Source of the DNA: Thereva unica
Taxonomy: Eukaryota > Arthropoda > Insecta > Diptera > Therevidae
Assembly: GCA_949987705.1 (NCBI GenBank)
Contig: OX465281.1
Location: forward strand, 223,233,978 to 223,297,977
Direction: 5' to 3'
DNA: 64,000 bases
Shown: in pieces, positions 1 to 10,439 of the stretch
Numbering within the stretch: the first letter of the stretch is position 1
Layout: every line of letters begins with the position of its first letter
Made by a program: the position numbers and the translations under genes
The notes under the pieces: generated by a model
The model's database searches: none
What the model was told of the DNA's origin: nothing
What the model saw: only the letters and a program-made list of their open reading frames with translations

Positions 1-123
1 CAGCCTCTCCAAGAGCTTATCTGTCATGTCCAGCATGCTCAAAGGTCTGCACGAGGTTGCTGCGTCCCCTTGCCGATCAAGACGAGCCTGGCTGTCTTCC
101 AGCGAGCGATGAACTTTCCCGCC
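1..123 (-). pseudogene. R1-like reverse transcriptase fragment
   Basis: On the minus strand the first ~120 bases read FIARWKTARLVLIGKG and then, after one frame change, RPLSMLDMTDKLLERL. This matches the conserved 'W+.A..VLIPK ... YRPL.MLD..GKLLERL' block at the start of the RT domain of R1/I-type non-LTR retrotransposons. The window edge cuts it on one side and an AT-rich repeat on the other, so only about 40 codons remain. It is a dead fragment; the clade is an inference from a short stretch. Confidence 0.6.
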
Positions 124-262
124 TTCAGGTATTATGTAGGTACTATGTACAATATATTATATACTATATGTATTATGTACTATGAACTATTTACTATATA
201 TTATGGCTTATATATTATGTATTTTGTATTATTCATTATGGGTTATGTATTATCAATTACGT
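124..262. repeat. AT-rich degenerate microsatellite
   Basis: Irregular iterations of TATTATGTACTATA-like words. The overlapping open frame is a by-product of the repeat. Confidence 0.7.
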
Positions 263-756
263 TGTTGATTTTCTTATTTAGCCCAGTCACTTTATACAAA
301 AAAAAGGCAAAACCTCTGAAAAAATGCAACTGGAGATTTTCCAGCGGAATTCCCTTTATTTTGGTGTCACAAATAATTTCCCAAAAGTCCATAAAGCCAA
401 CTGACCGGCTACTCGAGTTATAGGGGGTCAAAGGTCCCTAAAATCTCTTTTTCCCCAATATCTCGTAAATTATCGGTTTTACGCAATTTTTGGCTAAGTA
501 AAGATTGTTCGTGAGATGAATCTGCATAAAAAAGTCCTGTACAAAATTTACGTAGAACCAATAGTTTTTGAGATATGGGGCTGAGAAAACTCGGCCATCG
601 CGCTGCATTCGTTTCCGCGCCACCTTTGAAGTAGAATGCAAGCAGCGTTTTTATATAGTATCCGCAGTATCGTTTTTGAGATATGGGTTTCGGGCATCAA
701 TTTTTCAGAAATATTCGTACATTAGTTTTGCAAAATGCACTAAAATTGATTTTCGT

Positions 757-890
757 GACCTTTGACCCTCCATAACTCGAGTAGCCGGCCAGTTAGCTTT
801 ATGGACTTTTGGGAAATTATTTGTGACACCAAAATAAAGGGAATTCCGCTGGAAAATCTCCAGTTGCATTTTTTTAGAGGTTTGTGTACA
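757..890. repeat. Extra internal copy of the long-TIR arm
   Basis: From the words ACCTTTGACCCTCC to TTTTTTTAGAGGTTT this repeats the terminal part of the right arm (about 1377-1500) in the same orientation. The element therefore carries three arm copies: a foldback with a duplicated or nested arm. A related piece lies at 32146-32338. Confidence 0.7.
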
Positions 891-965
891 TACGTATAAA
901 TTGCAGAATGCAGAATAGTAGCATTACAATTTTCCGTTGCGTATGGTTCTTGTCGGGCCCGCCCG

Positions 966-1100
966 ATGTCTGAGGATACAACCATTGAAATTGAGGTGGG
1001 CGATGATGACGCCAACCCCATTTCGTTATTTTAATCTGGGATAGGTGTTGATGAAGATGACAGCATGAAAGAAGTGAAGATAGAAGAGATAGAGAGATAA
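966..1100 (+). pseudogene. Short acidic reading frame inside the long-TIR element
   Basis: ATG at 966 opens MSEDTTIEIEVGDDDANPIS, reaches an in-frame TAA at 1032-1034, and continues in the same frame with a second acidic stretch (VDEDDSMKEVKIEEIER) to a stop at 1098-1100. Glu/Asp richness on both sides of one stop looks more like a decayed protein N-terminus than chance. No family is recognised; it could be captured host sequence or the remnant of the element's own gene. Confidence 0.25.
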
Positions 1101-1807
1101 TCAACAAAATTTTTTTATGCTTGGTAACCTTTGGACTAGGTCTACTGGGGATACCATGTAAAAACGCTGCTTGCATTATAGTTCAAAGGTGGTGTGGAAA
1201 AGAATGCAGTGCGATGCCCGAGTTTTCCCAAACCCATATCTCAAAAACCATTGGTTCTACGTAAATTTCGTGCAGGACATTATTATGCAGATTCATCTCA
1301 CGAACAATCTTTACTTAGCCAAAAATTGCGTAAAACCGATAATTTACGAGATATTGGAGAAAGGGAGATTTTAGGGACCTTTGACCCCCCATAACTCGAG
1401 TAGCCGGTCAGTTGGCTTTATGGACTTTTGGGAAATTATTTGTGACCCCAAAATAAAGAGAATCCCGCTGATAAATCTCCAGTTGCATTTTTTCAGAGGT
1501 TCATGTATAAAGTGACTGGGCTAATTGTATTGCATCATCAAGTAACAAGTCCTTGATTTGATATTAATAAAAACTCGATAGCATTAACAAAAATCATATA
1601 TATAGATAAAAACCCTTAGTTTAGAAAATAATTATGTTTTCAACTGTGCTTCCCAAGTACCAAAAAAGTTCCAAATAAACAAAAATTACCTTTTTAGAAA
1701 AGCAGTAAGCATTGATTTTATTATTAAAAAATTATTTTAGAAAAACGAACTTTTGATATATTTCAAAATTCTTAGTAGCTTTTATTTATTTTAAGATTTT
1801 TAATATA

Positions 1808-2194
1808 ATGGAATTTAATCTACCAACTGCAACTCTACCAGCTGCTGATGAAATGACAAAAGAAGAAATCGAATTACAACAATGGACAAAAACATTAAAT
1901 GATACTAAAAATTCCGAAATTCATTTAATCGATACTCATATGAAGAAGCTCCGTTTGTCCAAACTAGAGAAGTACGTCGATGATCATTTCTCTGAAACCA
2001 AGAGGGCAACAAGTAAAACTTGTAATCGGCAAGAATCAAACTCAAACTTGCCAAATCAACGGAAGAAAGAAATGATGTCGTTGGGTAAACAGAAGGGGAA
2101 TGAATATTCTAGAATGAATCTGGCTGCTTGGCAAAATCAACAAAGCAAGAACCAAACACCAGAGAAGGTTATCTACCGAGGATATTTTGTTTAA
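1808..2194 (+). CDS. Hypothetical 128-residue open frame
   Basis: ATG-initiated frame MEFNLPTATLPAADEMTKEE..., hydrophilic, rich in Lys/Gln/Asn, with a predicted helical middle (LRLSKLEKYVDDHF). No membrane segment or signal peptide. Near its 3' end another frame becomes coding-like (LMSQDLMLSNYLDKVQE, to about 2243), which hints at a frameshift or an exon boundary. No family is recognised. It could be a fragment of a host gene or of a transposon accessory ORF; evidence is limited to length and composition. Confidence 0.3.
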   Translation: MEFNLPTATLPAADEMTKEEIELQQWTKTLNDTKNSEIHLIDTHMKKLRLSKLEKYVDDHFSETKRATSKTCNRQESNSNLPNQRKKEMMSLGKQKGNEYSRMNLAAWQNQQSKNQTPEKVIYRGYFV

Positions 2195-2745
2195 TGTCAC
2201 AGGACTTGATGTTATCAAACTATTTGGATAAAGTTCAAGAGGTATAGTATAATATTAAATGTGTTTGTTTTAGTTGCAATTTTCCTTGTTACCCAATGCG
2301 GGTTAAATTTGGTGAGTATATTGCCATTCATCGTGAAAAACATGTTGCATATATGTACTTTATAAACAAGCCTGAATTTTAAATATATTTAAGAATCTTT
2401 GGGTTTTTAAACAGGAGCTTGGGAAATCTCATACATCATCTTTGCAATGTTTTATAAGGTCTAAAAATTCTCATCCATTTTTCATCCCTGATATATTTAT
2501 TTTCGGTATGGGCACATTTATTATACCAATGGCGGTTCCAAATAATTCACTGATTACTTGCTGGTATATAGTACTAGTAATAATTATTTGGATCATTCCG
2601 ATGGGCTACAGGTCGATAAGATCTTTGTGTTCTTTAAAACGTATTTTCCAAACTTCTAAGATTTCTGATTACTGTTTCCCTGGTGTTCGTACGCAGTCCT
2701 TCTGCTTTTGGACATAGGTGTCTAGGTGTAGGCGATCGTTAATTT
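2195..2745. other. Unassigned interval
   Basis: No recognisable gene. A 91-codon frame at 2442-2717 (+) has a hydrophobic middle (ITCWYIVLVIIIWIIPMG) but no homology I recognise and no splice-site support. Confidence 0.4.
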
Positions 2746-2963
2746 AACAAGCGTTTTGGCGAGCCGTTTCGATGGTATGAGCTCGTGTGGTGTTTTGGCG
2801 GTTGTTTGACCGACTGTGATTGATTTTTAACGTCATTAATCCTTCATCCTCCTATAATCCTAATTCCTTTTCCTTTTATTCATTTAGTTCTGATGATTTT
2901 ATCTTCCGTTTTATTAACGCGTCCGAAGTTCTTGTGTTCCATTTCCTCTAATTGCATTGGCTA
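2746..2963 (+). pseudogene. CR1/Jockey-like RT, upstream half (split by hAT)
   Basis: Plus-strand frames read DDFIFRFINASEVL and then SISSNCIGYDEISPSFLKLL, the last part running across the hAT insertion point. This corresponds to the segment before RT motif 1 in CR1/Jockey-superfamily ORF2 ('F.F..VS..EV...I..L.S....G.DGISP.FLKLL'). The frame is shifted at least once. The sequence resumes at 6846, so this and the 6838-7671 piece are one ancient retrotransposon. Confidence 0.6.
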
Positions 2964-3396
2964 CAAGGCCGTACCCAGGGGGGGGGGGGTCAGAGGGGTT
3001 GAAACCCCCCCGAAATTTTCCAGAAATAAGTATTTTCAACCACAAGTTTTCCTGAATTAAAGAGAATGATATTTTCTTGATATTTTGCTATCTGTAAGTA
3101 AAGTATTTCATAATTTAATTAATTAATGGTGTTTATGAATTGAACTGACAACTGGACTTGCTGATGCATCACGAGAAGCATGTGTGAAAACAGGCAAAAC
3201 AGCATGTCTATAATAGTCTACTCGCAGCCACCCGCGTAGCGCCTGTTCTGCTCACAACCAATGCAGTCAGTAGTAGATATGTTATGTAAGAGGTGTATCG
3301 CTAACGTGTCTCTTTCTCCCTCTCTCTCTCTCTGACTATCATCCCGCCCACCAGCACTAGCCTAGCGCTAGTGTAACTTTCCTATTACTGGCCGTC

Positions 3397-3404
3397 TATA
3401 AAAG
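3397..3404 (+). promoter_or_regulatory. TATA-box-like promoter remnant in hAT element 1
   Basis: TATAAAAG, preceded by a pyrimidine (TC)n tract at 3310-3335 and followed by several TCAGT-like words (for example around 3491) typical of arthropod initiators. It may be the promoter of a lost transposase gene. No intact ORF follows. Confidence 0.35.
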
Positions 3405-4753
3405 CAAAGCCGTCGCCATTTTGACTGTGATTTATTTACATCTGTTGAGTCGGTTGGGCATTAGTTTATTCGGTGACTTTGTTTCACTGTTCAGTTCAGT
3501 TTCGTTTGTTTTTTAGTGTAGATCTTCTGTAGCTAGTGCTACTGCTAGATGCCAGCTGCACACAATTTTCTATAGTTCTCCAACTCTGAAGACAACACAT
3601 TCTTATGGTCAAAGGGTTACATGGGCAAAAACGTGAAAAAGGCATAGTTGCACATTCAAAACCCAGCAAAAAAAAAAGTTTACCGACCGAGTTTCTTGTG
3701 GATTCTCCCCCCATATGGCCCCAAAACAAGCCCGTTTCTGCTACAGGGGTTACTTTTTTACTTTTTTACTTTATTGAAGGGGTTACTTTTTATTGAAGAT
3801 TTCAAGAAAAAGCTGCCACGGAGGGGACCGCCACGGAGGGGACTAGGGGAAAATCGCTTTTCTGAGTTCAGGAAGAATCCTGAGTGAATTTCCGCTTACC
3901 GGTGACCACAGCTTCTTAGAACAACTTGAACTTTCCACTTCTGACGCGTTTTTTCGGTTTGAAGTTGAATCCGCGACTGCCACGTTGGGGACTTGTTTGA
4001 ATATGCGTTTGCACTTTGAATTTTAGAGCAAGCGAATTTTTCAGTTAGGGATTCAAATCGAACGCGCCGAATGGGCTTTCGAATTGTTGCAGGTTCATGA
4101 AACATCCCCCGAGCAGAGGGAGCCACAACAGAACATTCGAACGCATGCAGGCTCTAGCGACACTGCGGTTCGCAATTTTAACGGAAAATTTCGGACAAAA
4201 TTCGAATACGTGTAAGTTCTGTATTCTGGCGTTCCGGTTTGCGATAAAAGAGAAAAAATCAAAGTTTTAGGCCCCAAAAGCCATTCGTGAACGTCCTATC
4301 CCGAATCGCACAAGTTGGTCCATTTAATATGTGCAATAAATCTGGATTTTTGTAGTTGGGTCATGCCACGGAGGGGACATTTTGCACAGTTTCTGGGGCT
4401 TGCCGGGCTTTATGGCTGGCTGGATGGCCGTTTTTTTTGTGGAAAAATGTTGTCTAGGTCGGTATCCACCGAAAGCATTTTTTTTTTTTTGGGTACTCAT
4501 TTCCGACTCTATAACGGTCATCGGCTCTACGCATATGCCTTTTTCCGCGTTTTTGCCCACATACATATATGATATGTTAATGCAAAAACATTCTAATGAC
4601 TTAAATATCCTTTTATTTTTTACTCAAAATTCTCGAGTCAAACCATAGTTTTTTGCCTCTAAACTCTGGTTAATTAAGAGTTAAACTCGGCCTAAAAATG
4701 CGTCATTTTACACTTAAAATTTGTCAATTTTCCTGGACCCCCTGCCTTACTAG

Positions 4754-6758
4754 TAGTGATGAGCAAACGCAAGAACAAGACAAGACTAATCTAGTCTTGT
4801 TCTTGTCTTGTTCTTGTTCTTGCAAGCATAGCTAAGTCTTGTTCTTGTTCTTGTTCTTGCAAACATACCTAACCCGGGGGCTACACGATCAATTTTTCAA
4901 TTGCAATATTGCATTGCAGTACTAAAATTGATCGTGTAGCCCCTGCTGCAATATTGTAAATGCAATGCTTGCATATGCAAGAAATTCTGAATTTCTTTAA
5001 ACCAAAATGGCGGAAAGTGGAAAAACCTAAGCAGTGGAGATTACTTGACGCTGGATTATTTAATTTTATGTGAATTAACATAAAATTTTTTAAAAGGCAA
5101 AAGTTGAGACTGTTAACTATTTTTTTATTATTACAAAATGAGTGAATCATTGAAAATTAGGTCCAAATACAACAACTATCTCCTACGCATTTCTTGTAAG
5201 AATGAAATTGCAATGTAACAAAATTCATGCTGATAAAACTTTGAAATGCAATATTTCAAATTGCAATTGCAGACAAATTGATCGTGTAGCCCCCGGGTAA
5301 GTCTTGTTCTTGTTCTTGCAAATATACCTAAGGCTTGTTCTTGTTCTTGCAAATATACCTAAGGCTTGTTCTTGTTCTTACTAAATGTGCAAGACCAAGA
5401 CAAGGCAAGACAAAACTGCAAGGCCAAGGTATTTTCTCGCATGTAGTAGGTATTGTATGTTGATTTTATAAAATGGTTATTGAAAAAAACCTAGACTTTA
5501 ATAAAAAAATTATATCCAAACAACAAAATGCAAAAAATTGATTTTAAAACTATTATAATTTTAGCGTCAGTCAGTCAGCGTCAAAAGTTTGTATACACCG
5601 AAAATTTACTACCTTTGAGGTGAGAATTCCACATGGCTTTTTTATTAAACAAATCAGTTTCACGACTGCTCTTGGTGACGTTATTATGTTTGCGCCCCTG
5701 AAAAATTACATAAAATTCATATGGGAACAAGTTAGGCGTAGACATTTTTCTGTCAAGTGTGTAAGCAACAAATTACATCGGAAATATTTTGAAGCAAAAG
5801 TAAACCAGTATTATACCCATTACTTATTATAAAAAATTAGGTTGTTCAAGTATGATTCATTAGAGAAGAAATGTCGTGTATGGGCACACAAAATTATTAA
5901 ATCCCTTTGCAGCAATACAAAAACTGGCCCACGCTCCTATCGTTCTTACGAAGCGATGTAACCAATGTGGAGGCCTTGAAAATATTACATACATTGAGAA
6001 AAGTCCGAGTTTCCTTGCCATCCAAAAAGCAAAAGAAGTTACTCAAAAAAGAATTTTTTTAGAGCATTTTTTCTTTTCTAATAAACTACTTGAACTACTG
6101 AGTACTATAGATTCTTCTTTCTAAATCCATTCTGATTCGATTAATGCTGTTAAGAATTACCAACAATTATTTCTTCCTTTTTTTGTGTATCACAGGATTG
6201 GTTTTTTCCTGAAGTCGGTTTTTTAAACTTTATTTTTATCTTAATATAATATAAGGAATCTTCATTTTTGTATGGATTTAACAGAAGAAGGACTAGTTTC
6301 CTAAACACCAGAAATTGAATTAAAGTAACAGACCACCCAATTGGATAAAAAAAAGAGTAGGCAGTGTGGAACATCTACCTAAATCTTTTCGGAAAATTTT
6401 GCTTCGAAATGCAAAAATATTGATTCTGAATCTCGTTGACATGCAAAGTCATTATGTACTTATGTACAAATGCTTTTACAATTATCATACTAAATATATA
6501 CATACACATATACATGTATCTATAATAATTACTTGAGCATAATAATCAATTTTATGTTTTTTGCTTTTAATAGAATGAATTTAGGTGGAATTTTTGCAAG
6601 AATCTTGCAAGAAATCTTGCTCTGGGTCTTGTTCTTGCACAGTTAGTCTTGTTCTTGTTCTTGCAAGCATAACTAAGTCTTGTTCTTGTTCTTGTTCTTG
6701 CAAAATGTGCAAGAACAAGACAAGACTGCAAGAACAAGACCACTTTTGCTCATCACTA
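4754..6758. mobile_element. hAT-like element 2 nested in hAT element 1
   Basis: Ends TAGTGATGAGCAAA and TTTGCTCATCACTA, flanked by an exact 8-bp duplication CTTACTAG (4746-4753 and 6759-6766). Both subterminal regions contain runs of CTTGTT/AAGAAC (about 4773-4865 and 6595-6740). Size is 2005 bp including a nested Harbinger-like MITE. The interior 5300-6590 has only short AT-rich frames and no recognisable transposase, so the copy is non-autonomous. Confidence 0.85.
4873..5297. mobile_element. PIF/Harbinger-like MITE (third level of nest)
   Basis: Terminal inverted repeats beginning CCCGGGGGCTACACGATC, flanked by TAA (4870-4872 and 5298-5300). The 3-bp TAA/TTA duplication and short size (425 bp) fit Harbinger-type MITEs. 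The left terminus also carries its own inverted copy of GGGGCTACACGATC about 45 bp inside. Confidence 0.8.
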
Positions 6759-6837
6759 CTTACTAGGGGGTATTCCATACATCCCAGACCCCCGGTGTTT
6801 TAACCCCCCCCGAAATTTTTTCCTGGGTACGGCCTTG

Positions 6838-7671
6838 ATTGGCTATGATGAAATTTCCCCCAGTTTTCTTAAACTCCTCTCCCCCTAATTGTTCAAACTA
6901 TCACGTATATACTCAATTACTGCCAGACCACTTCAGAAGCGTAGTGATCCCTTTACCAAAAAAGTCGTCACCCTGGGACTTATCTGATTTTCGCCCTATC
7001 AGCATTCTTCCATTTCTTGCTTGCTGCTATTTGAGAACACTCTCTTTATCCAAGTCCTCCGATATCTTGGATCCAATAACTTCCTTTCTAAATTCCAATC
7101 TGGCTTCCGAAAATCCCTTAGCTGTGAGACCGCTGTATTAAAGATGACAACTGATCTTCGTTCTACGCTCGAACAGGGTGACTTTGCTTTCGATTCTGAG
7201 GTACACACAGTTTTTCTTTCAAAACTTAGTCAACTCGACCAATTTTCTTCTTCTGCTGCTCGGCTTATCTCTTCCCTCGAACACACAAACGCAGTGTTCG
7301 ACATTAATAGCGCTATATCTTCTTTCCTTTCCGTGTCTTTGGGGGTACCACAAGGCTCAATTCTTGGCCCTCTCCTTTTTTCTTTGTATATTAATGAGAG
7401 GGAAGTATAATCAATCACTGCTCCTTTCACCTGTATGCTGATGATCTCCAGCTATACACCTCATGTCTTCCGAATCAGATTGAATCCTGTATTTCTCAAC
7501 TCAATAGCACCCATCTCTTCTACTTAACCGTGTTCCCCTCCCTATTCTTGAGTGTGTTAGTAATCTTGGCATTGTTATTAATTCCAAATTATTTTGCTGT
7601 AATCAAGTCTCCCTTACGCTTTCCACGATTTATGGGGCACTACGTAAATTTTGGCTTTATGGTAGCTTGTT
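6838..7671 (+). pseudogene. CR1/Jockey-like RT, downstream half
   Basis: Continues the RT from 2746-2963. Recognisable blocks: FLKLLSP; WDLSDFRPISILPF; NNFLSKFQSGFRKSLS; VPQGSILGPLLFSLYIN; LYADDLQLYTSCL with the YADD catalytic box near 7435-7446; SNLGIVINSKLFCCNQVSL. Several frameshifts separate these blocks and the 'D..KAFD' region is deleted, so it cannot encode an enzyme. The 3' end is cut by a SINE at about 7672. Confidence 0.8.
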
Positions 7672-7895
7672 GTGGGGGCTTCGGTAGCCTAGAGAGTAAG
7701 GCGTCTGGGTACTATCCCAGAGGTCCCGAGTTCGAATCCCGGCCACCCCCACGTTCCTTTCCCATTTACATAACTTTCCTTCTTTCTTCTTCCCTCTTTA
7801 CTTTCATGATACCTCCTGACGCAGCCTGCCTTAGCCCTTCCCCGCTCCACCAAAAGCCACCAAAGCGCATGTCATCGGATGGTTCATGAGATTCA
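7672..7895 (+). mobile_element. tRNA-derived SINE, copy 1
   Basis: tRNA-like head about 7672-7752 with a B-box-type AGTTCGAATCCCGG and matching GTGGGGG/CCCCCAC ends, followed by a T-rich body ending near TCATCGGATGG. The body matches the minus-strand copy at 10112-10346. The anticodon arm does not fold canonically, so this is a SINE head and not a working tRNA. It sits in the decayed RT above. Confidence 0.75.
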
Positions 7896-8158
7896 GCTCG
7901 GTTCAGGAGGCATAACACTCCAGCGAGTTGTTTCTCGAGTCTCCGATGTCAAAGTCGCGATAGTAATGGTTGGGAGTAGGTGGGCTGAAAATATCGCGGG
8001 TGGGTTGGGACAGTTCCTTCCTCCCCGACTAGAGCTGCTGTTCGACATTGCACTCTATGCGAAGAAAATAGATTGTAAACCGTATAACCGACCTTTCCCG
8101 AGACTCTTAGTCTTTCACATAAAAAAAAAGAGCGAAAGCTGGCTGCAAAAAAACGTGA

Positions 8159-8580
8159 CCTATCGAGTAAGAGGATGAAATTTTTTGAAACGTTAGTACT
8201 CACAGTGACCATATGAAATATTTTGGTCTGCTTGGGCGGAAGTGGTGCCCAAGTTTGGTACGTGCGTTTTCCGGAGAATTTCTAGGAACGCAAAGTAACC
8301 TATCGAGTAAGAACTTGGAATTACTTTTAAAATGAAGTACTTACGGAGTAGAAAAAAATCGGTTGGTGTGCCTGGTCAAATCTGGTGCTAATGGCTTGGC
8401 AGACCACTTTTTTTGTTGTAGTTTTGGGACCGCAACTGACCAATCGAGTAAGAGTTTCAAACTACCAACAAATAAAAGTTTAAACATTTTTATACTAGAA
8501 AACATAGGTCTGCCGGATCTGTACCGGTGCCAAGTGCCTGGCAGACCACCTTTTGTTTTAGTATTTAATTACTACACAAC
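8159..8580. repeat. Degenerate 140-bp tandem repeats, block 1
   Basis: Three units start with CCTATCGAGTAAGA or a close variant at 8159, 8299 and 8440 (spacing 140 and 141). Later parts of the units share TGGCAGACCAC and GGTGC words. A second block lies at 9790-10075. Confidence 0.75.
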
Positions 8581-8677
8581 GGTTAGTTTGCATAAGGAGC
8601 AAAGGTGGGTGGGCGCATAAGGTGCAACTTTAAACAGGTTTTTTTAGATATTCTGAACCAAAATTGTGATTTTTTAC

Positions 8678-8993
8678 TTAAGTAATTTTAGATTGGAATC
8701 TTTCACAACTTTCGTTACAATCACTTATAAAAATTACTTTTCTATTTTCTGGAATCTTGTGGGCTCCTAACAGAATAGCAACGTTATCAGAAACATATCG
8801 TCCGGAGACAATATTAAATAAATTATTTTCGTCTATTTTAGAATCAAGCGGATTTATATATTCTTTTATTTTTGTAATAATGTTCTGAACAGCTTCTGTC
8901 TTTTTCCATCCTACTTTGTTGTAATTCATGAATAGAATCATTAGACCTCAAACGTAACTCCTCAATAATTTTTGTTATTATTTTAGTGCTCAT
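8678..8993 (-). pseudogene. Hypothetical transposon-associated protein, frameshifted
   Basis: Minus strand: ATG at 8993 opens MSTKIITKIIEELRLRSNDS, then a frameshift leads to an 87-codon frame (YNKVGWKKTEAVQNIITKIK ... SGRYVSDNVAILLGAHKI ... CNESCERFQSKI). The pattern 'NII.K.....NP.......L....SG..V.......L' resembles uncharacterised proteins found in many copies in invertebrate genomes, recalled only from general pattern. It lies between two blocks of the 140-bp repeat. Function unknown. Confidence 0.35.
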
Positions 8994-9277
8994 ACTATGA
9001 CTCAAAGCCCACCGCTGTTCGGGCCGAAATTGAGGAAATGTGTTGCACCAGTTACTGAACCTGCAGCGTCCGCGTTATATGGTTTGTTCTAATGTCAAAT
9101 CAACAGGTGATCTAGAAAAAGAAGAATCAGTTCTCTTTTAACACCGAGCACACTTTTTAAATAGTCGTGGTATAGTTGTGAGTTTGTTTTTTCAATTTTA
9201 TAAGATTACAACAGTAACGATAATCGGGAATAGTTTTGTTGATTACTTGTTGTTGATAATTTTGTTGAATTACCTTA

Positions 9278-9506
9278 TGGCGGGTTTCCACCAAACAGAC
9301 AATTAAAAGAAACAGTTTTGTTTTTAAAAATTTTGTTTTGTTTGAAGCTCCCACTCGAGCTGGGAGAATGTTTGATTTTTAAAAACACTAGTTTTCGACA
9401 AATATGTTTTCACAATTGTTCGATTTTTGCAAATATTGATACTTTTGTTGGCAAAAACAGTTTTTGTTGCTGTTTCTTGTTTTGTCTGTTTAGTGGAAAC
9501 CCGGCA
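9278..9506. mobile_element. Harbinger-like MITE
   Basis: Inverted ends TGGCGGGTTTCCACCAAACA and TTTAGTGGAAACCCGGCA, flanked by TTA (9275-9277 and 9507-9509). Size 229 bp; non-coding. Confidence 0.75.
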
Positions 9507-9509
9507 TTA

Positions 9510-9789
9510 AGGGCGTTAAAATTATAAATTATAAATTTTTGTTTTAGAATAAAATCATATTTTTGTAACTCGTATGTTTATTCCTAAATATTTTCTTTTC
9601 CTTTTGCTATTTATCATATAAAATTAATAAGACAAACATGAAAAAATCTGAATATATCTGGTAGGATACATACATATGTATGTATATTAAAATGTATACC
9701 TGGAGTAAGAAATACGTTATGTTATAACATGATTAAACTCTTGAGCATAACAAATTTGTGAGCCAAAAGTAATAATAGATAATGGTTTA
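9510..9789. other. AT-rich interval, nothing recognised
   Basis: AT-rich sequence without an open frame, inverted-repeat boundary or RNA gene that I can see. Confidence 0.5.
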
Positions 9790-10075
9790 TTGATAAAGAG
9801 TAAGAACGTGGAATTACTCTTTAAATGTAGTACTTACGGAGTAGAAAAAAATATGTTGGCCTGCTGGTCAAATCTGGTGCTAAAGCCTTGGCGGACCACT
9901 TTTTTGTTGTAGTTTTGGGACCGCAATTGACCTCTCGAGTAAGAGTTCCAAACTACCACCAAATTAAAATTTGAGCATTTTTATACTAGAAAACACCGGT
10001 CTACCGGACCTGTGTCGGTGCCAAGTGCCTGGCAGACCACCTTTTGTTTTAGTGTTTAATTACTATCCATTCGTT
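9790..10075. repeat. Degenerate 140-bp tandem repeats, block 2
   Basis: About 285 bp closely matching 8299-8580, again with two units 141 bp apart (9790 and 9931). The two blocks bracket 8581-9789, which contains the hypothetical minus-strand frame and a MITE. Confidence 0.75.
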
Positions 10076-10111
10076 CGTTCGTTTGTATAATAGCCTAAGC
10101 TCCCAAGACAA

Positions 10112-10346
10112 AAAAAAAATTAATCTCATCAACCGATGACAGGCGCTTGGTGGAGCGGGGAAGGACTAGGGAAGGCTATGACAGGAGGTATCAAGAATGT
10201 AAAGAGGGAAGAATAAAGAAGGAAAGCTATGTAGGTGGGAAAGTGGGAAAGGCGAAGGGCCGTGGCGCTGCCGGTACTCGAACCCGGGACGTCTGGGATG
10301 GCAGTCAGGCGCCTTATCCCTAGACAACCGAAGTCCCTTGTGGATG
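10112..10346 (-). mobile_element. tRNA-derived SINE, copy 2
   Basis: Reading on the minus strand from about 10346: head with TGTCTAGGGATAAGGCG (A-box-like), ACTGCCATCCCAGACG, and GG(G)TTCGA (B box), then the same body as copy 1 (CTTTCCTTCTTTATTCTTCC ... CCCCGCTCCACCA) and a GATGAGATTAA plus T-run tail. It is non-coding. Confidence 0.8.
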
Positions 10347-10439
10347 CTAACTCCCTCTCAACCTCGATTACTGTTAGTTCAAGCGCTCACTTCGGAATCA
10401 GCCTCTTCGTTATAAGCCGTTTTGAAAATCTTTATCCAT

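Larger units (their letters stand above)
281..1521. mobile_element. Long-inverted-repeat DNA element flanked by TA
   Basis: The left end GCCCAGTCACTTTATAC (281) and the right end GTATAAAGTGACTGGGC (to 1521) are inverted copies, each flanked by TA (279-280 and 1522-1523). The inverted similarity continues inward for about 370 bp (roughly 281-652 against 1150-1521), so the element would fold into a very long stem. TA duplication suggests the Tc1/mariner/pogo group, but no transposase is recognisable. Open frames in the arms are not genes. The centre holds an extra copy of part of an arm and a short acidic reading frame. Confidence 0.75.
2964..6837. mobile_element. hAT-like element 1 (non-autonomous, host of nested elements)
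   Basis: Perfect 16-bp terminal inverted repeats CAAGGCCGTACCCAGG and CCTGGGTACGGCCTTG, flanked by an exact 8-bp duplication ATTGGCTA (2956-2963 and 6838-6845). CA...TG ends with an 8-bp TSD fit the hAT superfamily. Removing the element plus one TSD rejoins the interrupted RT reading. It is 3874 bp with its own nested insertion and about 1.86 kb without it. No transposase frame is recognisable. The motif CCACGGAGGGGAC occurs at 3816, 3831 and 4366. Confidence 0.85.

Noticed and set aside
281..1521. Several 60-120-codon open frames in the first 1.5 kb
   Set aside because: The same peptides appear in opposite orientations because they are translations of the inverted-repeat arms.
2979..2990. 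Poly-G run, and poly-C at 41388-41403, as special structures
   Set aside because: Homopolymers at element ends; length is unreliable in sequencing and gives no functional evidence. No four-tract quadruplex pattern beyond the single run.
4740..6770. Coding role for the CTTGTT/AAGAAC frames at 6581-6803
   Set aside because: They are translations of the subterminal simple repeats of hAT element 2.
7672..7752. Functional tRNA gene
   Set aside because: A- and B-box-like words are present, but the anticodon arm does not fold and the same head is fused to a shared SINE body at three loci.
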